A DNA stretch of 64,000 bases from Cupriavidus respiraculi (GCF_914271545.1 NZ_CAJZAH010000001.1:868001-932000), one strand, 5' to 3'. Positions 24,454-33,598 are shown, numbered from the stretch's first letter. Made by a program: numbers and translations. The notes: a model not told the origin generated them from the letters alone.

Positions 24454-25944
24454 ATGCGCACGGACGCCCGGCAGCCGCCCTCGCGGCCAGTCAGTGAATC
24501 GCCCTCCCCTGCGCCCGCGCGCCATAGCGCGCACGACGCACCGCGTCCCTCCACCGCCACGCCAAAGCCATCGCCGGCGAACCGCTCCCTGAGCCTGATG
24601 CTGAGCCTCGCGCTCAGTATCGTGATCGCCGTCGTGGCCGTCGCGCATACTAGCTGGACCTATATGCTGGCGACCGACGAAATTCATGCGCTGCTGGACC
24701 GCCGGCTGGAGGACGTCGCCTCCCGCATCGGGGAGAATCTCCCCGGCACACTCGCCGCCCTGTCGTCGCACGGCGGCAACAGCGAAGGCCTTGTCGTGCA
24801 CGTGTGGCTCGGCCGGGCCAGCGCGCCGGCCTGGAGCAGCGACCCGGCCGTCCGCTTCGACCGCGACACGCCGGAAGGGCTGACGACCTGGCGCGCCGGG
24901 CGGGAGCCCTGGCGGATCTTCACCATGCTCGGCGACGGATGGGTGGTCCAGGTGGGACAGCGCGAGGGACTGCGCCGGCGGATCGCGGCAGAGGCCGCGA
25001 TGGTCGGCATCGCGCCCGCCCTGGTGATGATCCCGTTGTCGTGGCTCGCCATCTTCCTGATCGTGCGGCGGGCATTCCGGCGGATGGGCGAACTCGGCGA
25101 GCGCGCCAACCGGCTGGAGATCGGCCGCTTGGAAGCGTTGCCCACCGACGATGTGCCGCGGGAACTGCTGCCGCTCGTGCAGTCGATCAACCGGATGATT
25201 CGACGCCTGTCGTATGCCGTGGAGGCGGAGAAGACCTTTATCGCAGATGCCGCGCACGAACTGCGCAGCCCGCTCACCTCGCTGCAGATCCAGGCCGACA
25301 ACCTGAAGCGCACGCTGACCGGCGCCGCGAGCCTCGAGCAGTTTGCGGCGCTGGAACAGGACATCTCGCGCAATGCGAGGATGATCGGGCAGTTGCTGCG
25401 GCTGGCGCGCGCCGACGCCCCGCTGGACGGCTTCCCCACGGAGGTCATCAACGTGCGGGACATGATTCCGCAGGTCATCGCCATCCACTTGCCGCGTGCC
25501 GCCGCGCATGGGATCGATCTCGGGGTCGAACAGCTGGAAGATCTGCCGGTAGGCGCGAGCCCCGCGGATCTGCGCGCGGCCATCAGCAACCTGGTCGACA
25601 ACGCGATCCAGTACACGCCGGACGGCGGCACGGTGGACCTGCGCGCCTATCGGGCCGAGGGCTTCGCCTGCGTCGAGGTGCGCGACACCGGCCGGGGCAT
25701 TTCCGAAGACGCGCTCCCCCGCGTGTTCGATCGCTTCTTTCGCGCGGATGGCGGCACGGTGGAGGGCAGCGGGCTGGGACTGGCCATCGTCAAGGCCATC
25801 GCGGAAAAGCACCGTGGAACGGTCAGCATTGCGAATCGCACCGACGTCGCGTCCGGCGTGGTCGCGCGTATCTGCATCCCGCTGTTCAGGCGGGACGGCG
25901 GGCGCGACACCACGGCGTCCGTGGCGCAGAAGCACGGCGGGTAG
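24454..25944 (+). CDS. Sensor histidine kinase, QseC/TctE type
   Basis: The 496-residue membrane kinase pairs with the response regulator upstream. A polar N-terminal leader of 45 residues is followed by one transmembrane helix (about 46-66), a periplasmic sensor region (67-180), a second helix (181-204), a HAMP-like linker, the dimerisation domain with His268 in Ala-Ala-His-Glu-Leu-Arg-Ser-Pro, and an ATPase domain with the N box (Asn-Leu-Val-Asp-Asn-Ala), Asp-Thr-Gly-Arg-Gly and Gly-Ser-Gly-Leu-Gly-Leu motifs. The start is uncertain: TTG at 24298 is also open. Confidence 0.88.
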   Translation: MRTDARQPPSRPVSESPSPAPARHSAHDAPRPSTATPKPSPANRSLSLMLSLALSIVIAVVAVAHTSWTYMLATDEIHALLDRRLEDVASRIGENLPGTLAALSSHGGNSEGLVVHVWLGRASAPAWSSDPAVRFDRDTPEGLTTWRAGREPWRIFTMLGDGWVVQVGQREGLRRRIAAEAAMVGIAPALVMIPLSWLAIFLIVRRAFRRMGELGERANRLEIGRLEALPTDDVPRELLPLVQSINRMIRRLSYAVEAEKTFIADAAHELRSPLTSLQIQADNLKRTLTGAASLEQFAALEQDISRNARMIGQLLRLARADAPLDGFPTEVINVRDMIPQVIAIHLPRAAAHGIDLGVEQLEDLPVGASPADLRAAISNLVDNAIQYTPDGGTVDLRAYRAEGFACVEVRDTGRGISEDALPRVFDRFFRADGGTVEGSGLGLAIVKAIAEKHRGTVSIANRTDVASGVVARICIPLFRRDGGRDTTASVAQKHGG

Positions 25945-25966
25945 CCCGGCAGGGGCACCAACGAAA

Positions 25967-25992
25967 AAGGGCTTCCATTGCTGGAAGCCCTT
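25967..25992 (-). terminator. Terminator of tRNA-Arg
   Basis: An eleven-base stem (AAGGGCTTCCA / TGGAAGCCCTT) with a four-base loop lies 15 bp beyond the tRNA 3' end in the minus direction and is followed there by a run of Ts. It also lies after the histidine kinase on the plus strand, where only a weak T-rich tail follows. Confidence 0.85.
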
Positions 25993-26006
25993 TCTCTTGC
26001 TGAAGG

Positions 26007-26083
26007 TGGCGCGGCTGGCAGGATTCGAACCCACGACCCCTTGGTTCGTAGCCAAGTACTCTATCCAACTGAGCTACAGCCGC
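26007..26083 (-). tRNA. tRNA-Arg(ACG)
   Basis: A complete cloverleaf of 77 bases is readable on the minus strand: acceptor stem GCGGCTG/CAGCCGC, the anticodon loop CTACGAA giving anticodon ACG, the T-arm TTCGAATCC, and an encoded CCA end at 26007-26009. A strong terminator follows. Confidence 0.97.
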
Positions 26084-26154
26084 ACGCGAGGGCGCAATTC
26101 TAACCCAGCGGCGTGGGAATGCAAGCATTTATTGCAACGGCCCGGCGACGCGCG

Positions 26155-27111
26155 CTACCAGTGATACCGCGCGCCGATCGTCGCGCCCGCATTCCGCCCG
26201 AGCTTGACCTTCATCCACAGCTTGACGCCGGCCTTTGTCGTGCCGTGCGCGCCGACGTTCAGCGCGAACAGGCCCTTCAGCTTCTCGGTATCGATACGCG
26301 TGCCGATCACGTCGATGGTCTGGCTGCGGCTGACCTGGAACCAGCTTGCCTCGACAAACGGATAGATGCCCGCGGTGCGGCTCGGTTGCGATCCGTACAG
26401 GCGCAGTGCAACCCCGGTCCCACCAGGCTGGCGCGGCACCGTGCCCGGCTGGGGAGCCGGCAGGCCGGCCTCGTTGGGGCGATAGGCCAGTTCGACACGC
26501 GGCTGCACCGTGACGCCGCTGCCGGCCAGCACAGTGTCGAGCGCGACGGCAACACTCTGCATGCGGCTGTCGGCGATGGCCGCCACGGGCGTCGCGTCGT
26601 CGATGTGCAAGTGCAAGCTTGCGTATAACGGCCGCATGGGGTCGGGCTCCACGGCTGCCGAGGCTGTGGCAGAGGCAGGCGTTGGAATCGGGGCGTCGCG
26701 AAAGGCGTCGGCGGCGACCGAGAGTGGTGGCAGCGAGAAGCCCTCCGCCTGCCCAATATCGACGGGCGCTGCTGCGTCGGAAGCGCTGGACGTCGCGTCC
26801 GACAGCGACGTTGACAGGGAAGACGGTGAAGACGATGAAGACGGTGAGGACCGGGGGGATGAGAGGAATGTGCGGGGCGGGGACACCATCGCGATCAGTT
26901 CGCCGCCGAGCGGGCTGTCCCAGGCGGAGCCCGACTGTGCGCCGGGCGATCGCTCTTCCGCCTGCGCCGCCCCGCCGAGCAGCACCGCCAGCACCGAACA
27001 GCATTGGAGCGACTGGCATCGGCCGGCATGACGGCCGTTCAAGCAAGCACATGCTGGCACGCCGGGCGCGCCATCCTCCCTCTCGCGTGACACTGACTGC
27101 AGCATCGTCAT
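26155..27111 (-). CDS. Probable outer-membrane/secreted protein with Ser-rich linker
   Basis: The 318-residue product has a hydrophobic stretch ending in Ala-Ala-Gln-Ala near residue 50, which could be the signal cleavage site after an unusually long leader. A Ser/Pro-rich low-complexity tract at about 85-115 follows. The C-terminal 170 residues have alternating beta-strand character and end in Ile-Gly-Ala-Arg-Tyr-His-Trp. A terminal aromatic residue after alternating hydrophobic residues is typical of Bam-dependent barrels. The start has GAGG seven bases upstream. No family is recognised. It sits alone between two tRNA genes. Confidence 0.55.
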   Translation of the reverse strand: MTMLQSVSREREDGAPGVPACACLNGRHAGRCQSLQCCSVLAVLLGGAAQAEERSPGAQSGSAWDSPLGGELIAMVSPPRTFLSSPRSSPSSSSSPSSLSTSLSDATSSASDAAAPVDIGQAEGFSLPPLSVAADAFRDAPIPTPASATASAAVEPDPMRPLYASLHLHIDDATPVAAIADSRMQSVAVALDTVLAGSGVTVQPRVELAYRPNEAGLPAPQPGTVPRQPGGTGVALRLYGSQPSRTAGIYPFVEASWFQVSRSQTIDVIGTRIDTEKLKGLFALNVGAHGTTKAGVKLWMKVKLGRNAGATIGARYHW

Positions 27112-27259
27112 GGCAGCACCTCGAGCTTTTTGTTGCGGGGGCCCGATTTGCTTGCAGCATAGTGCAAAGGCAGCGCCGCCGTTAGGCCGCGGGGAGCGCG
27201 ATTCGCGATGGAGACGCAGGTCCGTTGCGCCGGGGCAGCAATCCACCGACGCAAAAAGA

Positions 27260-27287
27260 AAAGGCCGCTGCGTTTGCAGCGGCCTTT
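27260..27287 (-). terminator. Terminator of tRNA-Leu
   Basis: A twelve-base stem (AAAGGCCGCTGC / GCAGCGGCCTTT) with a GTTT loop lies eleven bases beyond the tRNA-Leu 3' end and is followed, reading leftwards, by a T-rich stretch. Confidence 0.88.
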
Positions 27288-27298
27288 GCCTTTTAACC

Positions 27299-27385
27299 TG
27301 GTGCCCAAGAGAGGACTCGAACCTCCACAGTGTTGCCACCGCTAGGACCTGAACCTAGTGCGTCTACCAATTTCGCCACCTGGGC
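27299..27385 (-). tRNA. tRNA-Leu(CAG)
   Basis: An 87-base class II tRNA is readable on the minus strand, with acceptor stem GCCCAGG/CTTGGGC, the anticodon loop TTCAGGT giving CAG, a long variable arm, the T-arm GGTTCGAGTCC and an encoded CCA at 27299-27301. Confidence 0.97.
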
Positions 27386-27497
27386 TTCGTTCGCTGCGTT
27401 GTTACTGCTGCGATGCGAAGAACGAGATTATGCAAAGACAGAAGCGCCTCGTCAACCCCCTTCAACGAAAAAATTCATGTCGCGCGGGCCACTTCAT

Positions 27498-28769
27498 TTA
27501 AATTCTGAAATCGACCCGGTCCGGCCGGCCTTCCAGCCGTAGCGTCGCGGCGCTGGCGGGCGTGGTGGCGACGACCTTGCCGGCGCGCAATACCAGCAGC
27601 CGGGTGGCCCGCAGCCGGATGGCCTCGACCGGATCGCGCGCCTGGAGCAGGACGAGGTCGGCCCGGCAGCCCGGCGCGAGCCCGTACCCTTCGAGGCCCA
27701 GAATAGCCGCGGGCACGTCGGTCACCGCGGCGAAGCAGGCCCGCATGGCCTCCTGGGCAGTCATCTGGGCGACGTGCAGCCCCATATGGGCCACCTCCAG
27801 CATGTCGCCCGAACCGAGTCCGTACCAGGGGTCCATCACGCAGTCGTGGCCGAAAGCGACCGGCACCCCGGCGGCCATCAGCTCCGGTACGCGCGTCATG
27901 CCGCGCCGCTTCGGGTAGGTGTCGTGCCGGCCCTGCAGCGTGATGTTGATCAGCGGATTGGCGATGGCCGCCACGCCGGCCTCGCGTATCAGCGGGATCA
28001 GCTTGGACACGTAGTAGTTGTCCATCGAGTGCATCGACGTCAGGTGCGAGCCGGCCACCCTGCCCTGCATGCCCAGCCGCACGCTCTGGCTGGCGAGCGA
28101 CTCGATATGGCGCGACATCGGATCGTCCGTCTCGTCGCAATGCATGTCCACGCGCAGGCCGCGCTCGCTCGCCAGCTCGCACAGGATGCGCACGGACTCG
28201 GCGCCGTCCGCCATCGTGCGTTCGAAGTGTGGAATGCCCCCTACCACGTCGACGCCCATGTCCAGCGCGCGCTTGAGATTGTCCAGCGCGCCGGGCGAGC
28301 GCAGCACGCCGTCCTGCGGAAACGCGACCAGCTGCAGATCGAGGTAGGGCTTGACCCGCTCGCGCACGTGCAGCAGCGCTTCGGTGGCGAGCAGGCGCGG
28401 ATCGCAGACGTCCACGTGCGAGCGGATCGCCAGCAGGCCGCGCGCGACGGCCCAGTCGCAGTAGGCCAGCGCGCGCTCGACGATGGCGTCCTGCACCAGC
28501 GTGGGCTTGAGCTCGCCCCACAGGGCGATGCCCTCGAGCAGCGTGCCGGACTGGTTCACGCGCGGCAGGCCGTACGACAGCGTCGAGTCCATATGGAAAT
28601 GCGCGTCGACGAACGGCGCGGTGACCAACTGGCCGGCCGCGTCGATCTGCTCGGCCGCCTCGCCGGCCAGTGCGGGCTGCACCGCCGCGATCCGGCCGCC
28701 GGCGATGCCGATGTCGATATCGGTGCGGCCGTCGGGAAGGGTGCAATGGCGAAGGATGAGATCGAACAT
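27498..28769 (-). CDS. codA: Cytosine deaminase-type amidohydrolase
   Basis: This 423-residue amidohydrolase is of the bacterial CodA kind and would convert cytosine to uracil and ammonia in the cytosol. The metal-binding His57-x-His59 in Val-Asp-Ala-His-Phe-His-Met-Asp, the His-Cys-Asp-Glu-Thr-Asp-Asp motif and the later Gly-His-Asp-Cys-Val-Met-Asp-Pro-Trp motif are all present. CodA has the same motifs and length. It is the last gene of the pyrimidine operon, 33 bp after the transporter permease, so cytosine taken up can feed the UPRT and URC genes. A creatinine or isoguanine deaminase role cannot be excluded. Confidence 0.85.
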   Translation of the reverse strand: MFDLILRHCTLPDGRTDIDIGIAGGRIAAVQPALAGEAAEQIDAAGQLVTAPFVDAHFHMDSTLSYGLPRVNQSGTLLEGIALWGELKPTLVQDAIVERALAYCDWAVARGLLAIRSHVDVCDPRLLATEALLHVRERVKPYLDLQLVAFPQDGVLRSPGALDNLKRALDMGVDVVGGIPHFERTMADGAESVRILCELASERGLRVDMHCDETDDPMSRHIESLASQSVRLGMQGRVAGSHLTSMHSMDNYYVSKLIPLIREAGVAAIANPLINITLQGRHDTYPKRRGMTRVPELMAAGVPVAFGHDCVMDPWYGLGSGDMLEVAHMGLHVAQMTAQEAMRACFAAVTDVPAAILGLEGYGLAPGCRADLVLLQARDPVEAIRLRATRLLVLRAGKVVATTPASAATLRLEGRPDRVDFRI

Positions 28770-28802
28770 GGGGATACGGTTCAGAGAGATCGAAGTCCGG
28801 GA

Positions 28803-29753
28803 TCAGCGCTCGCCCTTGCGGTAGGGCTTCATCAGCGCCTGGGGATAGGTGGCGCGGCGCGCGACCAGCACCAGCGCAAGGATCGACAGCACGTACGGCA
28901 GCATCAGATAGACCTGGTAGGGTAGCACCGGCATGCCCGGCAAGGCCGCGCCACCCTGCTGCAGCCGCAGCTGCAGCGCGTCGAAGGCGGCGAACAGCAG
29001 CGCGCCGACAAGGGCCCGGCCCGGCCGCCACGAGGCGAAAACCACCAGCGCCACGCAGATCCAGCCACGGCCGTTGATCATGTTGAAGAAAAAGGCGTTG
29101 AAGGCCGACAGCGTCAGGAAGGCGCCGCCCACGGCCATCAGCGCGGAACCGGCCATCACGGCGCCGATGCGCACCGCGCCCACGCGGATGCCCTGCCCTT
29201 CGGCCGCGGCCGGGTTTTCGCCGACCATCCGCAACGCCAGCCCGAGCGGCGTGCGGTACAGCACCCACGCGATGGCCGGCACCAGCACGAGCGCCAGCAC
29301 GGTCAGCGCGGTCTGCGCGGACAGCACCGGCCCGACCACCGGCAGGGACTCCCATCCGGCCAGCGGGGCGAACGGCGTGATGGTGGGCGGCGAAGAGACC
29401 GAAGCGAAGGCCAGCCGATAGCCGTAGTAGGACAGGCTGGTCGCCAGCATGGTCAGCCCGAGACCGGCGACGTGCTGCGACAGCGCGAGCGATACGGTCA
29501 GCCAGCCATGCAGCAGGCCGAAGGCCAGGCCCGCGCCGGCCGCGACGGCGACCCCGCCCCACAGCGGCATGCCGTGATAGACGGCGAACCAGCCGCAGAA
29601 GGCGCCGGCCACCATGATGCCCTCGATGCCTAGGTTCAGCACGCCGGCGCGCTCGCACAGCAGCACGCCCAGCGTGCCGAACAGCAGCGGCGTGGCGACG
29701 CGCAGGGTGGCGACCCAGAATGGCGTCGATGCGATCAGATCGATCAGCTCCAT
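28803..29753 (-). CDS. BMP-family nucleoside/base ABC transporter permease 2
   Basis: The 316-residue polytopic protein is of the branched-chain/ribose/BMP permease kind (YufQ/NupC-like), with the family motif Ala-Gly-Val-Leu-Asn-Leu-Gly-Ile-Glu-Gly near residue 35 and Asn-Pro-Ala-Ala-Ala in the later loop. It shares a TGATG junction with the preceding permease gene, so translation is coupled. It forms the membrane channel with the gene at 29753-30826. Confidence 0.88.
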   Translation of the reverse strand: MELIDLIASTPFWVATLRVATPLLFGTLGVLLCERAGVLNLGIEGIMVAGAFCGWFAVYHGMPLWGGVAVAAGAGLAFGLLHGWLTVSLALSQHVAGLGLTMLATSLSYYGYRLAFASVSSPPTITPFAPLAGWESLPVVGPVLSAQTALTVLALVLVPAIAWVLYRTPLGLALRMVGENPAAAEGQGIRVGAVRIGAVMAGSALMAVGGAFLTLSAFNAFFFNMINGRGWICVALVVFASWRPGRALVGALLFAAFDALQLRLQQGGAALPGMPVLPYQVYLMLPYVLSILALVLVARRATYPQALMKPYRKGER

Positions 29754-30826
29754 CACGCGGCCCTCCGCGCGGTATCCAGGCGCAGCCGGTAGCGCGTCAG
29801 CATGGTGGCGACCAGCATCGACAGCAGCGCGACCGCGACGATGACATCCGCGATCGTATTGGGTACCCCGACCGCCCGGCTCATGCCGTCTGCGCCGACC
29901 AGCACACCGGCCACGAACACCGATGCCACCACCACGCCTAGCGGGTGCAGGCCCGCCAGCATGGCGATGACCACGCCCGCGTAGCCGTAGCCGGGTGAGA
30001 TATCGAGCGTGAGGTAGCCCGTGCGGCCCGCCACTTCGACCACGCCGGCCAGGCCGGCCAGCGCGCCGGACAGCAGCGCCGCCAGCACGGTGACGCGGGC
30101 CACCGGCATGCCGGCGAAAGCGGCCGCGCGCGCGTTGGCGCCCACCGCCCGCATCCGCAGTCCGAACACCGTGAAGCGGTTGACGACCCACAGCACCAGC
30201 GCCAGCGCGCAGGCGGCCAACAGGCCGGTATGCACGCGGGAGCGCTCCATCAGGCGCGACAGTTCGAGCTCGGGCGGCAAGGCCACCGACTGCGGCCAGC
30301 CCATCGCCATCGGGTCCTTCATCGGCCCGTCCAGCATCATCGATACGAACAGCAGCACGATGAAGTTGGCCAGCAGCGTGGTGACGACCTCGTCCACGCC
30401 GAGCCGCGTCTTCAGCAGGGCCGGTCCCAGCAGCAGCAAGGCACCGGCCAGCGCCCCCGCCGCCACCATCAGGGCGAACCACAGCGGCGGCGGCAGTCCC
30501 TGCGCCCACGGCGCGGCGCCGATCGCGACCGCGGCCAGCGCGCCGAGATACAGCTGCCCTTCCGCGCCGATATTGAACAGCCGCGTGCGGAAGGCCACCG
30601 AGACCGCGAGCCCGGTGAGGATCAGCGGCGTGGCGCGCGTCAGCGTCTCGGACCAGGCGAAGCGCGATCCGAAGCCGCCCTCCAGCAGCAGCAGATAGGC
30701 GCGGCCCACCGGCGCGCCGGCGGCCATGACCAGCAGGGCGCAGACCAGCATGGTGAGCGCCACGGCGCCGAACGGTGCGCCGATCTGCGCGAGGCGGGAC
30801 GGGGTGGTACGGGCTTCAAGCCGCAT
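29753..30826 (-). CDS. BMP-family nucleoside/base ABC transporter permease 1
   Basis: This 357-residue permease (YufP-like) begins with a short cytoplasmic leader and has about nine hydrophobic helices. The Leu-Phe-Asn-Ile-Gly-Ala-Glu-Gly-Gln-Leu motif near residue 90 is typical of permeases that work with PnrA/BmpA-type receptors. It overlaps the ATPase gene by eleven bases. Confidence 0.88.
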   Translation of the reverse strand: MRLEARTTPSRLAQIGAPFGAVALTMLVCALLVMAAGAPVGRAYLLLLEGGFGSRFAWSETLTRATPLILTGLAVSVAFRTRLFNIGAEGQLYLGALAAVAIGAAPWAQGLPPPLWFALMVAAGALAGALLLLGPALLKTRLGVDEVVTTLLANFIVLLFVSMMLDGPMKDPMAMGWPQSVALPPELELSRLMERSRVHTGLLAACALALVLWVVNRFTVFGLRMRAVGANARAAAFAGMPVARVTVLAALLSGALAGLAGVVEVAGRTGYLTLDISPGYGYAGVVIAMLAGLHPLGVVVASVFVAGVLVGADGMSRAVGVPNTIADVIVAVALLSMLVATMLTRYRLRLDTARRAA

Positions 30827-32405
30827 CGCACGCCTCCTCGCCCACGTGCGCGGACCCGCGCGCGGCCGAGCCGGCCATGGCCATGCCCAGTTCGGCCAGA
30901 GTCCATTCGGATGCGGGACGCGCGACCGTCAGGCGACCATCGTGCATCACGGCGATGCGGTCGGAGAGGGCGCGCAGCTCGTCCAGATCGTCCGAGATCA
31001 GCAGCGCCGCGGCGCCCTGCTCCGTGGCCGCCAGCAACTGGCCGTGGACGTAGGCGACCGCGCCGATATCCAGGCCCCAGGTGGGCTGGTTGGCGACCAC
31101 CAGCCACGGTGGCCCGGCCTCGCCGCGCACCGACAGCGCGCGGCCGAGAATGAGTTTCTGCATGTTACCGCCTGAAAGGGCACGCGTCGGCGCATCGATG
31201 CCGCCCCCGCGCACGTCGAAGCGCCGGATAAGGTCCGCGGCGAAGCGGAACGCCGCCGCGCGGCGGATCCATCCCCAGCGCGAGAATGCCGGAGCTCCCA
31301 GTTGTTCGATGATGGCGTTCTCCCAGATGGCCAGGTCGCCGACCGCGCCCACCGCGTGCCGGTCCTCCGGCACGCGTGCGACGCCGGCCGCCACCCAGGC
31401 GGCGGGCCGCGCCGGCATCGTGCGGCCGGCGAGCCTGACGCTGCCGGTGTCGGCGCCCAGCGTGCCGCTCATCAGTCCGGCCAGCGCAAGCTGGCCATTC
31501 CCCGCGACCCCCGCGATGCCGACGATCTCGCCGGCATGCAGGCGCAGCGAGACGTCGCGCAGCCCGGCGCCCCGGCCTGCGCGCGCATGCACGCTGACGT
31601 GCTCCAGCTCAGCTACCACGGCCGCCTCGGCAACCATCGCGTTGATCGCGCCCGCGGCCGGCTGCCGCGCCGGCATGGCGACCGCGCGGCCGACCATCAA
31701 TTCCGCCAGCTCAGCCTTGTCGGTCTGCGCGGCGGGCCGCGTGGCCACGAGCCGGCCCCCGCGCAGCACGGCGATGCGGTGCGACACGCGCAATACCTCG
31801 TCGAGCTTGTGGCTGATGAAGACGACCGACAGACCTTCGGCAATCATCTGCCGCAAGGTGTCGAACAGCCCCTGCGCTTCCTGGGGCGTCAGCACCGCCG
31901 TGGGCTCGTCCAGGATCAGCACGCGCGCGCCGCGATACAGCGCCTTGATGATCTCCACGCGCTGCCGCTCGCCGACAGACAGGTCCGCCACGCGCGCCTG
32001 AGGCCGGATATCGAGCCCGAAGCGCCGCGCCAGCGCCGCCACCTTGTCCCGCGCGGCGCGATACCCCAGGCCCGCCTGCCACAGCGGCCGCGTGCCGATG
32101 ACGATGTTCTCGAGCACCGTGAGGTTGTCGGCCAGCGTGAAGTGCTGGTGCACCATGCCGATACCAGCGGCAAGCGCCGCACGCGGCTGGCCCGGCGGCA
32201 GCGCCTTGCCGTCGACCTCGACGGTGCCGGCATCGGCCACGTAGTGCCCGAACAGGATGCTGACCAGCGTGCTCTTGCCGGCGCCGTTCTCGCCCAGCAG
32301 CGCAAGCACTTCGCCGCGCTGCAGTTCGAGAGAGATATCGTCGTTGGCGACCAGCGTGCCGAAGCGCTTGGTGATGTGGGAAAGCCGAAGTACAGGTGAA
32401 GTCAT
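30816..32405 (-). CDS. BMP-family nucleoside/base ABC transporter ATPase (double domain)
   Basis: The 529-residue protein carries two ABC domains, like YufO or RbsA. The first has a full Walker A (Gly-Glu-Asn-Gly-Ala-Gly-Lys-Ser-Thr), a signature Leu-Ser-Val-Gly-Glu-Arg-Gln and Walker B Leu-Ile-Leu-Asp-Glu-Pro-Thr. The second has the Lys-less Gly-Val-Ala-Gly-Asn-Gly-Gln normal for this family and a signature Leu-Ser-Gly-Gly-Asn-Met-Gln-Lys. Start ATG 32405 is chosen because the upstream extension runs through a repeat hairpin. Confidence 0.9.
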   Translation of the reverse strand: MTSPVLRLSHITKRFGTLVANDDISLELQRGEVLALLGENGAGKSTLVSILFGHYVADAGTVEVDGKALPPGQPRAALAAGIGMVHQHFTLADNLTVLENIVIGTRPLWQAGLGYRAARDKVAALARRFGLDIRPQARVADLSVGERQRVEIIKALYRGARVLILDEPTAVLTPQEAQGLFDTLRQMIAEGLSVVFISHKLDEVLRVSHRIAVLRGGRLVATRPAAQTDKAELAELMVGRAVAMPARQPAAGAINAMVAEAAVVAELEHVSVHARAGRGAGLRDVSLRLHAGEIVGIAGVAGNGQLALAGLMSGTLGADTGSVRLAGRTMPARPAAWVAAGVARVPEDRHAVGAVGDLAIWENAIIEQLGAPAFSRWGWIRRAAAFRFAADLIRRFDVRGGGIDAPTRALSGGNMQKLILGRALSVRGEAGPPWLVVANQPTWGLDIGAVAYVHGQLLAATEQGAAALLISDDLDELRALSDRIAVMHDGRLTVARPASEWTLAELGMAMAGSAARGSAHVGEEACDAA

Positions 32406-32415
32406 GGAGATGTGC

Positions 32416-32443
32416 GCCCCTCTCCCGCAAGCGGGAGAGGGGC
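32416..32443. repeat. REP-like hairpin between receptor and ATPase genes
   Basis: A perfect 13-base inverted repeat (GCCCCTCTCCCGC / GCGGGAGAGGGGC) separated by two bases lies in the 129-bp gap after the BMP receptor gene. Such CCCTCTCCC hairpins are common intergenic repeats in Burkholderiaceae. Within this operon it could stabilise the upstream message and lower expression of the membrane part relative to the receptor. Confidence 0.75.
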
Positions 32444-32534
32444 GGGGTTGAGGGTGAACGCGCGTCATGCCGCGGACGTCGCGGCCGTGGTAGCACCACG
32501 CGGCGTCAGCGTGCCCGTCATGCCAGAAGCAGCG

Positions 32535-33581
32535 CTACGGCGTCGACTTGGGCTCCGTCTCCACCACCTTGACCGCGAACTTGCCATCGAGAATGGCCTT
32601 CTCCTTGGCCTTGACGCGCGCCATCAGCTCCGCCGGCACCTTGCCCTCGAAGGTGCCGATGGGCGCAAGCTCGGCGCCCTTGTGCTTCATCAGCGAATAC
32701 GCGCCGTAGTCCTCGCTCTTGAATTGCCCGCCCTTGACCTTGCCCAGCGCCGCGGCGATGGTCGGCTCCATGTGCCACAGCGCGGAGGCGACCACGGTGG
32801 CCGGATACTGCGGCTGCGTGTTGACGACGTTGCCGATCGCGAGCTTGCCCCGCTCCTTGGCTGCATCCGACACGCCGAAGCGCTCCGCGTACAGCACGTC
32901 GGCGCCCTTGTCGATCATCGCGAACGCCGCTTCCTTGGCCTTGGGCGGATCGAACCAGGAGCCGATAAAGCTCACCGTGAACTTCACCTTCGGATTGACC
33001 TCGCGCGCGCCTTCCATGAACGCGTGCATCAGCCGGTTGACCTCCGGAATCGCATAGCCGCCCACCATGCCGATATGGTTGGTCTTCGTCATGCCGCCGG
33101 CGATCATGCCGGTCAGGTACGACGGCTCCTGGATGTAGTTGTCGAACACCGAGAAGTTGGGTGCCTGCGGCTTGCCGGACGAGCCCATCAGGAAAGCGGT
33201 CTTGGGATAGTCGCGCGCGACCTTGCGTGCGGCCGATTCCACCGCGAACGACTCGCCGACGATCAGCGCCGATCCCTGCTCGGCATACTGCCGCAGCACG
33301 CGTTCGTAGTCGGCGTTGGACACGCTCTCCGAGAACGCGTAGTCGATCTCGCCCCGCGCCTTCGCCTCGTTCAGCGCCTTGTGGATGCGCGAGACCCACT
33401 GCTGCTCCACCGGCACCGTGTACACCGCAGCCACCTTCAGCTTTGCCTGCGCATACGCCTGCGGCACGCCGCCCAGCGCCGCCGCGCCGGTGGCGAGCAT
33501 CAGCGCGGCGAACTTCACCAGGGTACGGCGCTTGCCTTCGCCGGCCGCGTTGCAGGCGCACCGCTCACTTTCAGACTTCAT
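32535..33581 (-). CDS. BMP/PnrA-type substrate-binding protein for nucleosides or bases
   Basis: The 348-residue periplasmic receptor belongs to the Bmp/Med/PnrA family. Its signal peptide has a twin-arginine-like start (Lys-Arg-Arg-Thr-Leu-Val-Lys) and ends in Ala-Tyr-Ala-Gln-Ala near residue 45. The mature part has Ala-Ala-Val-Tyr-Thr-Val-Pro-Val-Glu-Gln-Gln-Trp and a Phe-Leu-Met-Gly-Ser-Ser strand. Similar receptors in uracil-use clusters bind pyrimidine bases or nucleosides; the exact ligand is not shown. The ATG has GGGAGAG six bases upstream; a TTG at 33602 is rejected. Confidence 0.85.
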   Translation of the reverse strand: MKSESERCACNAAGEGKRRTLVKFAALMLATGAAALGGVPQAYAQAKLKVAAVYTVPVEQQWVSRIHKALNEAKARGEIDYAFSESVSNADYERVLRQYAEQGSALIVGESFAVESAARKVARDYPKTAFLMGSSGKPQAPNFSVFDNYIQEPSYLTGMIAGGMTKTNHIGMVGGYAIPEVNRLMHAFMEGAREVNPKVKFTVSFIGSWFDPPKAKEAAFAMIDKGADVLYAERFGVSDAAKERGKLAIGNVVNTQPQYPATVVASALWHMEPTIAAALGKVKGGQFKSEDYGAYSLMKHKGAELAPIGTFEGKVPAELMARVKAKEKAILDGKFAVKVVETEPKSTP

Positions 33582-33598
33582 CAGAGACTCTCCCGTTG

